This document shows positions 7,352-16,315 of a stretch of 64,000 bases of DNA, piece after piece. Location of the stretch: contig NZ_CP110679.1 of assembly GCF_026167525.1 (NCBI RefSeq), forward strand, positions 2,343,501 to 2,407,500, written 5' to 3'. The notes below the pieces were generated by a model, which saw only the letters and a list, made by a program, of their open reading frames with translations, ran no database searches and had not been told where the DNA came from. Source of the DNA: Sphingomonas sp. M1-B02 (lineage in GTDB: Bacteria > Pseudomonadota > Alphaproteobacteria > Sphingomonadales > Sphingomonadaceae). The first letter of the stretch is position 1. The number at the start of each line of letters is the position of its first letter. The position numbers and the translations under genes were made by a program.

Positions 7352-8527
7352 ATGCATTCGGGAACCGAGCCCAGTTTTACCGTCGACGGCAATCGGCTGA
7401 CGCTCCTGACCGAGGGGCCGGGGCGGATGGAGGCGCTGCTCGAGCTGATCCGCTCGGCGCGGACGTCGCTGCGAGTGCTCTATTATATCTATGTCGACGA
7501 CGAAGCCGGTGCCGCGGTGCGCCAGGGGCTGCTCGATGCCGCCGCGCGCGGGGTCCAGGTCCACCTGATTGTCGATGGGCTTGGCAGCGAGGCCGCCGAA
7601 AGCCGCGACTTCTTCGATCCGCTCCGCGAAGCCGGGGTCGACATGTCGCGCTTCGAGCCGCGCTGGGGCCGGCGCTATCTGTTTCGCAACCACCAGAAGC
7701 TCGCATTGGCCGATGGCGAGCGAGTCATCATCGGCGGGTTCAATATCGAGAGCAGCTATTTCGGCACCGCCGCCGGGGAGGCCTGGCGCGATTTGGGGCT
7801 GCTGGTCGAGGGCCCCGCGGCGGGGCGGCTGGTCGGCTATTTCGACGCGCTCTCGCGCTGGGTGAAGCTGCCGCGGGCGTCGATGCGGATGCTGGGGCGG
7901 ACGTTGAACAGCTGGAGCGAGCCCGAAGGCACCGCGCGCTGGCTGCTGGGCGGGCCGATGCGGCGGCTCTCGCCCTGGGCACGGGTCGTGCGGCGCGACA
8001 TGCAGCGTGCGGATCGGATCGACCTGATCACCTCTTATTTCGCCCCCAATCCGGCGATGCTCACTCGGCTCGATCGGGTCGGGCGGCGCGGCCGGGTGCG
8101 GCTGGTTTTGCCCTCCAAGGTCGATCACACCGCATCGTTATGGGCGGCGCATTTCACGTATGCGGGATTGCTGCGCAAGGGCGTGCAGATCTTCGAGTAT
8201 CAGCCGACCAAGCTGCACACCAAGCTCTTCCTGATCGACGACGTCGTCCATATCGGCTCGGCCAATTTCGACATTCGCTCGCTGTTCCTCAACCTCGAGC
8301 TGATGCTGCGAGTCGACGATCCCGCCTTCGCCGCGCACGTCCGCACCTATGTCGATCGCGAAGTCGCGGCGTCCGAGCAGATCACCTCGGCGCTCTACAA
8401 GGCGCGCACCGGACCCTGGACTCGAGTGAAGCAGTTCGGCGCCTATTTCGTGATGGCGGTGCTGGACTATAATGTGACCCGAAGGCTGAACTTCGGCGAG
8501 CAGCGTCGCGACCGCAAGAAGCACTGA
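7352..8527 (+). CDS. Phospholipase D family protein / cardiolipin synthase-like
   Basis: 391 residues with two PLD HKD motifs: HQKLALAD starting at His114, with GGFN just after, and HTKLFLID near residue 290 followed by IGSANFDIRS. Both are needed for the phosphatidyl-histidine mechanism. No N-terminal membrane hairpin is seen, so it resembles the ClsB/C (YbhO) type rather than ClsA. ATG at 7352 was chosen because the frame upstream overlaps the rpoZ promoter and first codons. Likely product: cardiolipin or a related phospholipid at the inner membrane. Confidence 0.88.
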   Translation: MHSGTEPSFTVDGNRLTLLTEGPGRMEALLELIRSARTSLRVLYYIYVDDEAGAAVRQGLLDAAARGVQVHLIVDGLGSEAAESRDFFDPLREAGVDMSRFEPRWGRRYLFRNHQKLALADGERVIIGGFNIESSYFGTAAGEAWRDLGLLVEGPAAGRLVGYFDALSRWVKLPRASMRMLGRTLNSWSEPEGTARWLLGGPMRRLSPWARVVRRDMQRADRIDLITSYFAPNPAMLTRLDRVGRRGRVRLVLPSKVDHTASLWAAHFTYAGLLRKGVQIFEYQPTKLHTKLFLIDDVVHIGSANFDIRSLFLNLELMLRVDDPAFAAHVRTYVDREVAASEQITSALYKARTGPWTRVKQFGAYFVMAVLDYNVTRRLNFGEQRRDRKKH

Positions 8528-8533
8528 GCCACA

Positions 8534-9427
8534 CTAGACCGCGGGAACCGCCACCTCGATCGCGCCCGGCGCGACCTTCGCCGTGACAGGCGTGCAGGCC
8601 AGCACCTCGCCATCGATCGAGATGCGCTGCGGCGGATCGATCGAGACCGTGAAGCATTTGCCGTGGAAATCGCGGCTGCAGCTGTCCTTGTCGCGAAGCT
8701 TGAAGAATTTGGCGTACCAGTCGCGCGCCAGCGCGATCTTGCTGCGTCCGACGACTGCCTGCAGCAGTAGTTCGTGCGAATCGACATCGGCTTGATCCGA
8801 CAGCTCGACTCCGCCGTGATGGGTACCGTTGAGGATGCGCACTTCGGTCGCCCACATCGTCTGCACCTGGACGCCGTCATCGAGCTGCAATCGGAACGGT
8901 CGGAAACGCACCGAGCATTTGAGCGCCCAGGCCAGATAACCCAGCCGGCCCGCATAGCGTTTGAGTTTGTGTGGCACGGTCTCACCGATCATCGTCGACA
9001 GGCCGATCGAGGCGCCGTTCACGAAATAGTCGTCGTCGATCATCCCCAGATCGATGCGCCGCCTGCGTCCGTTCGCGATTGCCTCGATCGCGCCGTCCAG
9101 ATCGAGAGGCAGATCGAGCGAGCGCGCGAAGCTGTTGGCGGTGCCGAGCGGCAGGACCGCGAACACGCAATCCTTGCCCACCAGTTCGTCTACCACGCCG
9201 GAAAGCGAGCCGTCACCGCCGCCCACGATCACCATCGGCACGCCGGAGGCGACCACCTCGCGCACGGTCGCGTTCATTTTGTCGGGATCGTCGACCGCGT
9301 GCGCCGCGCGCAACGTGATTCCGGCCGCGGTCAGCTTCTCGCAGGCGATCTCGAACAAGTCCCGGCCCTTGCGCGAATGCGCGTTGACCACCAGCGCCGC
9401 TTCGCGCGGGATCGGCTTTGTTTCCAT
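8534..9427 (-). CDS. Diacylglycerol kinase family / YegS-like lipid kinase
   Basis: 297 residues. The catalytic domain has the ATP-binding signature VIVGGGDGSLSGVV near residue 70 and VLPLGTANSFARSLDLP after it, followed by the C-terminal beta-sandwich with GASIGLS and the final ISIDGEVL strand. Members phosphorylate diacylglycerol, sphingosine or other lipids. In a sphingolipid-containing sphingomonad the substrate could be a sphingoid base, but the sequence does not show that. It converges with the cardiolipin-synthase-like gene six bases away, giving a lipid-metabolism pair. Confidence 0.88.
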   Translation of the reverse strand: METKPIPREAALVVNAHSRKGRDLFEIACEKLTAAGITLRAAHAVDDPDKMNATVREVVASGVPMVIVGGGDGSLSGVVDELVGKDCVFAVLPLGTANSFARSLDLPLDLDGAIEAIANGRRRRIDLGMIDDDYFVNGASIGLSTMIGETVPHKLKRYAGRLGYLAWALKCSVRFRPFRLQLDDGVQVQTMWATEVRILNGTHHGGVELSDQADVDSHELLLQAVVGRSKIALARDWYAKFFKLRDKDSCSRDFHGKCFTVSIDPPQRISIDGEVLACTPVTAKVAPGAIEVAVPAV

Positions 9428-9561
9428 CCCGCAATAACTCGCACGGCACGCACAAGCTCCCAGCCATCCTCAATATGCCCGCGTCGCGCTTGCACAGCCT
9501 GCACTTGCGCATTCGTGCATATTCATTCCAGTCTGCGTGAACAGGACAGGGGAGAAACGGG

Positions 9562-10389
9562 ATGGGGCCGACCGAATCGACGTTCGAGGGCAAAGGGGGA
9601 TTGCGGATCTTCTATCGGGAATGGCTCCCCGCAGAGACGCCGCGCGCCGTCGTTGTGATTTGCCACGGCGTCAACTCGCACGGCGGCCAATATCTCTGGG
9701 CAGCGGACCGCCTGGTCGAAGCAGGCTATGCGGTCTATGCGCTCGACCTGCGCGGGCGAGGACGCTCCGAAGGTGAGCGCTTCTATGTCGAGGACGTCGC
9801 CGATTATGTCAGCGACCTTACCGATACGATCACCATCGCCAAAAGCCGTCATCCCGGCAGCAAGCTCTTCCTGCTTGGTCACAGCGCAGGGGGCGTGACC
9901 GGATCGACGTATGTCCTTGATCACCAGCACGCGATTGACGGCTTCATCTGCGAGAGTTTCGCGTTCCAGGTGCCCGCGCCGGGCTTCGCGCTGGCGGCGA
10001 TCAAGGGGCTGAGCCACATCGCGCCGCGGCTCGGCGTGCTGAAGCTCAAGAATGAAGACTTTTCGCGCGATCCCGATTGGGTCGCGACGCTCAACGCCGA
10101 CCCCTATATCAGCGACGAGACCCAACCCGCCGCCACCGTCGCCGCGCTGGTCCGCGCCGACGAGCGGATGCGCATCGAATTCCCGACGATCACCATCCCC
10201 CTGCTCATCCTGCACGGCACCGCCGACAAGGCGACGGTGTGCGAAGGCAGCGTCTTCTTCCACGAGACCGCCGGCTCGACGGACAAGACGCTCAAACTCT
10301 ATCAGGACCATTATCACGATTTGCTCGCCGATATCGGCAAGGAGGAAGTGATGGAGGACATCCAGGCCTGGTTGGAGGCGCACCTCTAA
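9562..10389 (+). CDS. Alpha/beta hydrolase, monoacylglycerol-lipase-like
   Basis: 275 residues without a signal peptide. The oxyanion region is VVVICHGVNSHGGQYLWAA, the nucleophile elbow is GHSAGG near residue 113, the acid is in HGTADKAT and the catalytic His is in YQDHYHDLL. This matches the Hydrolase_4 / monoglyceride lipase family. A GGGGAGAA-like ribosome site precedes the ATG. It is divergent from the lipid kinase gene, with the promoters in the 134-bp gap at 9428-9561. The natural ester is unknown. Confidence 0.85.
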   Translation: MGPTESTFEGKGGLRIFYREWLPAETPRAVVVICHGVNSHGGQYLWAADRLVEAGYAVYALDLRGRGRSEGERFYVEDVADYVSDLTDTITIAKSRHPGSKLFLLGHSAGGVTGSTYVLDHQHAIDGFICESFAFQVPAPGFALAAIKGLSHIAPRLGVLKLKNEDFSRDPDWVATLNADPYISDETQPAATVAALVRADERMRIEFPTITIPLLILHGTADKATVCEGSVFFHETAGSTDKTLKLYQDHYHDLLADIGKEEVMEDIQAWLEAHL

Positions 10390-10473
10390 ACCGTCGCCCA
10401 CGTCCCTCGATGCACTTGAAACGCGGCTTCGTCCCTGCGTCCAAAGGCTGTAGGATCATTGCCGAGCAATGGG

Positions 10474-11625
10474 ATGGCGATGCGAGTGGAGCGCGTGAAA
10501 CGGCTGGTGGGCTTAGCGACGCTTGCGCTGGCGGCGTGCGGCGCCAATCCGTCAGCCACTCCCGCCGGCGTCGCGAAGCGCACCACGATCGACTTCGCGA
10601 AGGTCGCCAATTACTCCGCACCTACGCTGCCGGCCTATTTCGATCGCACCGTCGCGGCGCTCGACCATAGCCCCGCGTCCAACCCCATCGACGATCGCGT
10701 CGCGACCCTCGGGCGGATACTGTTCTACGATCTGCGACTGAGCACCAACGACCGCGCATCGTGCGCCGCCTGCCACCAGCAGGCGATCGGCTTCACCGAT
10801 TCGATGCGGTTCAGCAACGGGATCAGCAGCGCCGCCACGACCGACTTCCATGCGATGCGGCTCGGCAATCTTCGCTACTGGAAGCCCGGCTCGACCTTTT
10901 GGGACCGGCGCGCGGCCAGCGTCGAGGCGCAGGCCAGCCACCCCTTCCACAGCCTGGTCGAGATGGGGTGGGGCGGCGCGGCGGGCGGATTCGATGCGCT
11001 GACTCGGAAGATGGCAGCCACCGATTATTATCCCGACCTGTTCGCCTGGGCATTCGGCGACAAGGCGATAACCGAACCGCGTATCCAGCAGGCGCTCGCC
11101 CAGTTCGTGCGCGCGATGGTGTCGAGCGCGAGCCGGTGGGACACGGGCTATGCGAAGGTCTTCTCGCCCGCCGCGCCCGACCGGGGGCTCGGCGAGGATC
11201 TCCCCAATCTCACGGCCGAAGAGAATCGAGGCCGGCATTTGTTCATGACCGATGCCGCGAAGGGGGGCGCGGGCTGCTCGTCCTGCCACCTTCCGCCGAC
11301 CTTCGCGCTCGCCGCAAACGCGCGCAGCAACGGCCTCGACCGCGGCGAGACGCGACTGTTCAAGGCGCCCTCGCTGCGCAGCGTCGGCCTGACGGGCCCC
11401 TATATGCACGACGGCCGCTTCTCGACGCTGGCCGAGGTAGTCGATTTCTACGACCATGGCATCCAGGATGGCCCGGCGCTCGACGATCGCCTGCGGCAAG
11501 GAGCCAGGCCACGCCGCATGAAGCTAAACGCCGCGGATCGCGCCGCGCTCGTCGCCTTTCTGATGACTCTGAGCGATCCGGCTCTCACCACCGATGCGCG
11601 CTTCAGCGACCCGTTCAGGCGCTGA
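10474..11625 (+). CDS. Di-haem cytochrome c peroxidase family lipoprotein (CCP/MauG)
   Basis: About 383 residues. A lipoprotein signal (GLATLALAAC) places it in the periplasm on a membrane. Two c-type haem sites are seen, CAACH near residue 95 and CSSCH near residue 265, as well as FWDRRAASVEAQASHP and PSLRSVGLTGPYMHDGRF with the distal Met/His region. These fit bacterial di-haem peroxidases, which reduce H2O2 with electrons from cytochrome c or modify a partner protein. Start 10474 is chosen; 10480 is equally possible. No electron-donor cytochrome gene is adjacent. Confidence 0.88.
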   Translation: MAMRVERVKRLVGLATLALAACGANPSATPAGVAKRTTIDFAKVANYSAPTLPAYFDRTVAALDHSPASNPIDDRVATLGRILFYDLRLSTNDRASCAACHQQAIGFTDSMRFSNGISSAATTDFHAMRLGNLRYWKPGSTFWDRRAASVEAQASHPFHSLVEMGWGGAAGGFDALTRKMAATDYYPDLFAWAFGDKAITEPRIQQALAQFVRAMVSSASRWDTGYAKVFSPAAPDRGLGEDLPNLTAEENRGRHLFMTDAAKGGAGCSSCHLPPTFALAANARSNGLDRGETRLFKAPSLRSVGLTGPYMHDGRFSTLAEVVDFYDHGIQDGPALDDRLRQGARPRRMKLNAADRAALVAFLMTLSDPALTTDARFSDPFRR

Positions 11626-11651
11626 GGCAGCGGCTTGCAGGCGGTTTTACC

Positions 11652-13292
11652 CTAGCTGGCGCGGATCGAATATAGCGTCGCGTTGCTGATCGCATATACC
11701 GCGCCGTCGGCGCCGACGAGGGTCGGCGTGTAGGCCTGGCCCAGCCCGGCATTGAGCCGCAGGCCCTGTGACAGCGTGTTCGTGGTCAGATCCCAGCGAT
11801 ACAGGATGCCGTCTTCATTGTTCGCCAGGATCGACTTGCGCAGCGGATCCGCGGCCATCGTGTTGATGCACCATTCGCGCCGCGCCGTGGCCGAGCCGGC
11901 GTCCAGCGTCGGGCCGAGGATCGTCAGCACTTCGCGCATCACCTGCACGCCCGGCACGATCGGGTCCGGCTGGCTCGCCTTCGGATCGAGTATCGCCATC
12001 CGATTGAGCCCGTCGCCCGTGCCTACGCCGTTATAATTATTATATTTCTGCGCAAGCAGATAGGTCGAGCTGCCCGTGTAGGACGGCACCATCGACGCAG
12101 GAATGACGCTGGGCGACACGTCCCAGCCGAAGCTGCCGGGGACCCCCACCGGATTGAGCAGGGAATCGAATTGGAGCAGCCATCCGCGCGCATTGTGCGT
12201 CGGAAACTGTGATTCGAGCACGCCATAGAAGACGCGGCCATCCGAGCCGACCACCGGCGACGCCGTGCCGTCGTCGCTGAGGCGCGCGGGCGTGAGCGTG
12301 TTCGGATCGACCAACGCCGCCTTGGCGCGAGTCGCAAGCGTCGTGCTGTCGAGCGCGAGCAGATAGCCGGTCTGGGTTGCCGTCGTGGCGCCCCGGTTCA
12401 CTGCGATATAGAGTGTGCCGCCGTCGATCGAGAGCGCAGGCGCGCAATTCATCACCGGCTTCTGGACCGACGCATCGCCCGCCGCACTAGTGACGCTGAC
12501 CCAGCGTGCCGTACCGTCGGGCGCGATGCGGGCAACGCCGCTGACGAGTCCCGCCGGATTCACGCCGGTCACCTGGAAGCCGAAGAAGATGTTTCCAGCC
12601 GGATCGGCGGTGAACGGCGTGTTGATGAAGACGGTGGCGTCGAACGCCGCGGGATTCGCATTGTAGGTGGAGGCGCCGTAGAAAATCTGCGCGGCAAAGC
12701 TACCGTCGACCGCATCCGCATTGGCGCGTAGCATGAGCTTGCCGCCCGCGCCCGGCGCATAGAGGCGGCCCTGCGCAGTAAGCAGCAGATTGTAGGGCGG
12801 CAGCCAGTTTCGCGGCGGCGTGATATAGTCCGTGGCCGTCTGCCAAACGAGCGCCCCGGTGGCTCCGTTGCGCGCTTCGACCCGGTAGCCGCCGGTGGCG
12901 GTCGTCTTGACCGGGATCACGACAAGGTTGCTCCTAGTCACGACCGGCGAGCCATAATGGGTCAGCAGCGCGCCGGCCGGTGTATATTGCGGCGCGAGGT
13001 CGACTGCCGCAGTCCAGCTGATCCGTCCGAGATCCTGCGATGCGATCGCGCTCACGCCCGTATGCTGCGCATCGCGCCCGTAGCCGAACCAGGCGGGGCC
13101 CGACACCGGCGTTGGCGTCGGCGTCGGCGTGGGAACCGGCGCAGGCGTGGGAGTCGGCACCGGAGTCGGCGTTGGCGACCCACCACCGCCGCTGCATGCC
13201 GCGACCACCGCGCTGGACGACAGCATTGCCAGCGCGCTGCGGCGCGATAGCAGTGGAGGAACGAGACTGAACGGGTGGGGACTATGGCTCAT
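11652..13292 (-). CDS. Tat-type lipoprotein with PQQ-like beta-propeller
   Basis: About 546 residues starting at MSHSPHPF. The signal contains SRRSALAML before the lipobox VVAAC, so export by the Tat route with lipid anchoring is likely. Next comes a Pro-Thr linker of about 26 residues and then a repeat domain rich in blade-like strands (GATGALVWQTATDY, GGTLYIAVNR, DGRVFYGVLE, DGAVYAISNATLYSI), typical of PQQ/WD-like propellers. No known PQQ dehydrogenase active site is evident. It converges on the peroxidase gene. It could be a surface binding or scaffold protein; function unknown. Confidence 0.7.
   Translation of the reverse strand: MSHSPHPFSLVPPLLSRRSALAMLSSSAVVAACSGGGGSPTPTPVPTPTPAPVPTPTPTPTPVSGPAWFGYGRDAQHTGVSAIASQDLGRISWTAAVDLAPQYTPAGALLTHYGSPVVTRSNLVVIPVKTTATGGYRVEARNGATGALVWQTATDYITPPRNWLPPYNLLLTAQGRLYAPGAGGKLMLRANADAVDGSFAAQIFYGASTYNANPAAFDATVFINTPFTADPAGNIFFGFQVTGVNPAGLVSGVARIAPDGTARWVSVTSAAGDASVQKPVMNCAPALSIDGGTLYIAVNRGATTATQTGYLLALDSTTLATRAKAALVDPNTLTPARLSDDGTASPVVGSDGRVFYGVLESQFPTHNARGWLLQFDSLLNPVGVPGSFGWDVSPSVIPASMVPSYTGSSTYLLAQKYNNYNGVGTGDGLNRMAILDPKASQPDPIVPGVQVMREVLTILGPTLDAGSATARREWCINTMAADPLRKSILANNEDGILYRWDLTTNTLSQGLRLNAGLGQAYTPTLVGADGAVYAISNATLYSIRAS
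13105..13178. repeat. Low-complexity repeat coding the Pro-Thr linker
   Basis: Imperfect hexamer repeats of the GGCGTC/GGAGTC type encode (PT/PV)n in the preceding lipoprotein. Slippage at such a tract could change linker length without a frameshift where whole codons are gained or lost. Confidence 0.8.
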
Positions 13293-13428
13293 GGCTGCCG
13301 GGATACCCCTTTTTGCAGGGAAAGGCATCACCTTGGCGTGAAATCAGGCCGGGACGGCGGGCCTTGCTTTGTCGATTCGGCTCAACGACTACCAGTCCGG
13401 TCCCTGCGCCGGTTAAAAATGGCTCGGA

Positions 13429-13842
13429 TCACGGAAGCGGCAGGTTGTTCGCCGCTTCCTTGCGCGCATTGGCCTCGGCCTTGGACTGGCGCGCCTGACG
13501 GACGAAGCAGCCAGTCGACCCCGAAGCGCCCACGGTCGTGCAGCTGCCCGTGCCCATCCGGCCGGCGTCGAGCGCATCGCCGGATCGCACGGCCCAGCTT
13601 TCGGTCTGCTGCGGCGCGCCCGGCTGCTCGCGCAGATTCTGCGGGATGCGGTAGCGCTCGCTTTCGGGCGCGCGCACGCAGATCACGTCGCTGGGGCAGC
13701 GATCGTCGCCGAATACGGTCAGCACACCGCCGATGGGCGCATTGGCCGAACGGGTCTGCTGCGAATTCTGCGCCTGCGCGGTCGCCGGCGCGAGCATCGG
13801 GATCGAAGCGACCGTAGCCGCCAACAGGAATCGCTTGAGCAT
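13429..13842 (-). CDS. Small exported protein of unknown function
   Basis: 137 residues starting at MLKRFLLA, preceded by GAGGAGAAGG. A clear Sec signal peptide ends in ATAQA. The mature part holds GGVLTVFGDDRCPSDVICV, then a region with GTGSCTTVGASGSTGCFVRQ and a Lys/Ala-rich tail. Four cysteines in the mature part suggest two disulfides in the periplasm. No family is recognised. It lies between the propeller lipoprotein and coq7 on the same strand. Confidence 0.75.
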   Translation of the reverse strand: MLKRFLLAATVASIPMLAPATAQAQNSQQTRSANAPIGGVLTVFGDDRCPSDVICVRAPESERYRIPQNLREQPGAPQQTESWAVRSGDALDAGRMGTGSCTTVGASGSTGCFVRQARQSKAEANARKEAANNLPLP

Positions 13843-13894
13843 CACGCCTTCTCCTCGAACCATATCATTGGCGTACAACGCTGAACGTGGCCTG

Positions 13895-14428
13895 TCATAT
13901 CCGTTTGGACAGCGCGATTGCGACTCGACAGCCCATTCGAATAGCTCCCGACAGCAAGGGATAGCCCAATGCCGTCTCGGCGCCCGCACCGATCGCGGTA
14001 TCGAGATGCTCGAGTTCCTCGGCGCGAAATTCGGCGACGGCGTGGGCCAGTTCGGGGTCGTCGTCGCCTAACTCGGCGAGCTGCGCCTGGTAATGGAGGT
14101 CGATCTCGGTCTCGACCGCGGCGGTGCATGCCATTGCGGCAGAGGGCCCGATCGCTGCCGTCACTGCGCCCAGCGCAAAGCCCGCGACATCCCAGAAGGG
14201 CTGGATCGCCGTGGGCCGAACACCGCGCTTCGCGATCATCGCGTCGAAGAAGCGGCGATGGCGCTCCTCCTGCACCGCCATGCCGTGGATCATCCGCGCG
14301 GCGGGGGTGCGATCGCCCATTACCGCCAACTGGCCGGCATAGATGCGCGTGGCGCCATATTCGCCGGCCTGGTCGACCCGGACCATCGCCGCCATGCCCT
14401 CGCGGGGATCGCCGGGCTTCCAGCTCAT
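13895..14428 (-). CDS. coq7: Demethoxyubiquinone hydroxylase family protein Coq7
   Basis: 177 residues. Coq7 is a di-iron monooxygenase that adds the C6 hydroxyl in late ubiquinone synthesis. The ferritin-like four-helix bundle carries its iron ligands: Glu23 in DQAGEYGA, the EERH motif, Glu in VETEID and the EELEHLD motif. Its ATG overlaps the dsbB stop (ATGA). Together with ubiG and the polyprenyl diphosphate synthase in this window it completes part of a ubiquinone pathway. Confidence 0.95.
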   Translation of the reverse strand: MSWKPGDPREGMAAMVRVDQAGEYGATRIYAGQLAVMGDRTPAARMIHGMAVQEERHRRFFDAMIAKRGVRPTAIQPFWDVAGFALGAVTAAIGPSAAMACTAAVETEIDLHYQAQLAELGDDDPELAHAVAEFRAEELEHLDTAIGAGAETALGYPLLSGAIRMGCRVAIALSKRI

Positions 14429-14907
14429 GGCCGCGCGCGCCGCACTGCAAATCCGAAGATCGCGACCGCGCCGGCCAGGCTGAAGATCGCGTTGAACCCG
14501 GCCAGGCTGATTCCGAACAAGGTCCATTGCGGCACGTCGCAGCGCACCAGCGGCTTGCGCAGCGCCTCGTTTAGCATCGCCATCGGGTCCGCGCTCGCCA
14601 GCGTGGTGGAGCAGGCGGTGATCCCTTGCCACCAATGATATTCGACCCCGGCATGAAGGACGCCGATGCCGCCGCTGACCGCGATCAGCGCCGCGGCAAA
14701 CAGGACGAACAGCATCTGCACGGGCCGGGGTCGTACGACGAACGAAAGCGCCGCGACGATCACCGCGGCATAATGCGGCCAGCGCTGCCAATGGCACATC
14801 TCGCACGCGACCAGGCCGAACTGCTCCGAGAGCAAGGCTCCGCCCACGAGGCCCAGCGGGAGCAGGAGCGCGATCAGCTGTGCAGTGCGGAAGCCGTCGG
14901 CGCGCAT
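14425..14907 (-). CDS. dsbB: Disulfide bond formation protein B
   Basis: 160 residues with four hydrophobic segments. The first periplasmic pair is in CEMCHWQRWPHY, after the first helix, and the second pair is in ACSTT and VRCDVPQW, followed by the conserved LFGISLAGFNAIFS. DsbB reoxidises DsbA with quinone. The DsbA partner may be one of the two DsbA-like proteins at 39.8-41.2 kb. It lies between ctpA and coq7 with a five-base gap and a four-base overlap respectively. Confidence 0.93.
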   Translation of the reverse strand: MRADGFRTAQLIALLLPLGLVGGALLSEQFGLVACEMCHWQRWPHYAAVIVAALSFVVRPRPVQMLFVLFAAALIAVSGGIGVLHAGVEYHWWQGITACSTTLASADPMAMLNEALRKPLVRCDVPQWTLFGISLAGFNAIFSLAGAVAIFGFAVRRARP

Positions 14908-14912
14908 TGCTC

Positions 14913-16247
14913 TCAGCGGCCCTTCGTTGCGACTTGGGGCGTTTTCCCGCCGATCCGCGCGATGGTCTGCAGGGCGTAATGAAGCTGGAAGTCCTCTATG
15001 CCCTGCTTCTTGAGCTGCTCCGGGGTCGCGGCGAAGCGCGGATCGGTGCGGGTATCCTCCTCGATCACCGAATCCTCTGCCTTGTCCGAATTTATCAGAT
15101 GACGGCGCAGATCGGCTTCGCGCACCACTGGCCGGCTCTTGTAATCGGCGTCGGAAATCTGCGGCACGATAAGGTCGGGCTTGATCCCGCCTTCCTGCAC
15201 CGAATGACCCGAGGGCGTGAAGTAGCGTGCGGTGGTGAGCCGCAGTGCGGCGCGTGATCCCATCGGTAGAATGGTCTGGACCGAACCCTTGCCGAAGCTG
15301 CGCACGCCCATCACGAGCCCGCGATGATGATCCTGGATCGCGCCCGCGACGATCTCGGACGCCGACGCCGTACCCGCATCGACCAGCACCACCACCGGCA
15401 GCCCGCGCGCCAGATCGCCCGGCACCATCGATTCGGCATAATAGCGCTCGATATCGGCTTTCTCTCGGCCGCGCTGCGAGACGATCTCGCCATGGCTCAG
15501 GAACACGTCCGAAACCGCGATCGCCTCGCTCAGCAGACCCCCGCCATTCTCGCGCAGATCAATCACGTAGCCGAGCGGCTTGCGGCCGAGCTGCTTGTCG
15601 ATCGCCTGGATCGCCTTGATCGTGTCGGCGCCGGTTTGCGCGGTGAAGGTGTTGATGTTGATGATGCCGACGCCATTCTTCACTTCCCATTTCACCGGCT
15701 TCTGCACGATGATCTCGCGCACGAGCGTGAACTGAAGGGGCTTGTCGGCGCCAGGGCGGATCACGGTGATCGAGATCTTGGTGCCCGGCGCGCCGCGCAT
15801 TTGCTCGATCGCCTCGTCCAGGCTGCCGCCGACGATGAACTTGCCGTCGAGATGGGTGATGAAATCGCCCGACTTGATCCCGGCGCGATCCGCCGGCGTA
15901 TCTTCGGTCGGCGCGATGACCTTCACGGCGCCGTCTTCCTGGGTGACGGTCAGGCCCAGACCGCCATAATTGCCTTCGGTCTGGATCTTGAGATTGTCGA
16001 AGTCGAGCCCGTCAGCGAACGAGCTGTGCGGATCGAGCGCGGCCAGCATTCCCGCGATCGCGCCCTTTACCAGCGTCTTGTCGTCCACCTTGTCGACATA
16101 GTTCGCCTTCACCTGGTTGTAGACTTCCATGAATGCGTCGAGCTCGCGGTAGCTCTGCGTATCCACGCCCGCCATCGCCCCCGATGCAACAGGAACGAGT
16201 GCCAGCGCGCTGACGGCGGCGGTTACCTGGAGAAGTGAACGCAACAT
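14913..16247 (-). CDS. ctpA: C-terminal processing peptidase, S41 family
   Basis: 444 residues. A signal peptide (about 1-28) precedes the PDZ domain (about 90-165, GLGLTVTQEDG, AGIKSGDFI) and the S41 protease core with substrate strand VIDLRENGGGLL. The catalytic pair is Ser297 in AGTASASE and Lys320 in SFGKGSVQT. It cleaves C-termini of periplasmic proteins and often controls murein hydrolases; the murein-hydrolase-activator gene is directly upstream, 68 bases away, which fits that role. Confidence 0.95.
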   Translation of the reverse strand: MLRSLLQVTAAVSALALVPVASGAMAGVDTQSYRELDAFMEVYNQVKANYVDKVDDKTLVKGAIAGMLAALDPHSSFADGLDFDNLKIQTEGNYGGLGLTVTQEDGAVKVIAPTEDTPADRAGIKSGDFITHLDGKFIVGGSLDEAIEQMRGAPGTKISITVIRPGADKPLQFTLVREIIVQKPVKWEVKNGVGIININTFTAQTGADTIKAIQAIDKQLGRKPLGYVIDLRENGGGLLSEAIAVSDVFLSHGEIVSQRGREKADIERYYAESMVPGDLARGLPVVVLVDAGTASASEIVAGAIQDHHRGLVMGVRSFGKGSVQTILPMGSRAALRLTTARYFTPSGHSVQEGGIKPDLIVPQISDADYKSRPVVREADLRRHLINSDKAEDSVIEEDTRTDPRFAATPEQLKKQGIEDFQLHYALQTIARIGGKTPQVATKGR

Positions 16248-16315
16248 ACGAGCAACTTTCGGGGAAATGGGAACCCTGGCGATATAATGCGGGATAACGG
16301 CTTTTACACGGCGTG

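Noticed and set aside
13105..13178. Tandem short repeats, checked as a possible CRISPR or regulatory repeat
   Set aside because: They are in frame and encode a Pro-Thr linker; there are no spacers.
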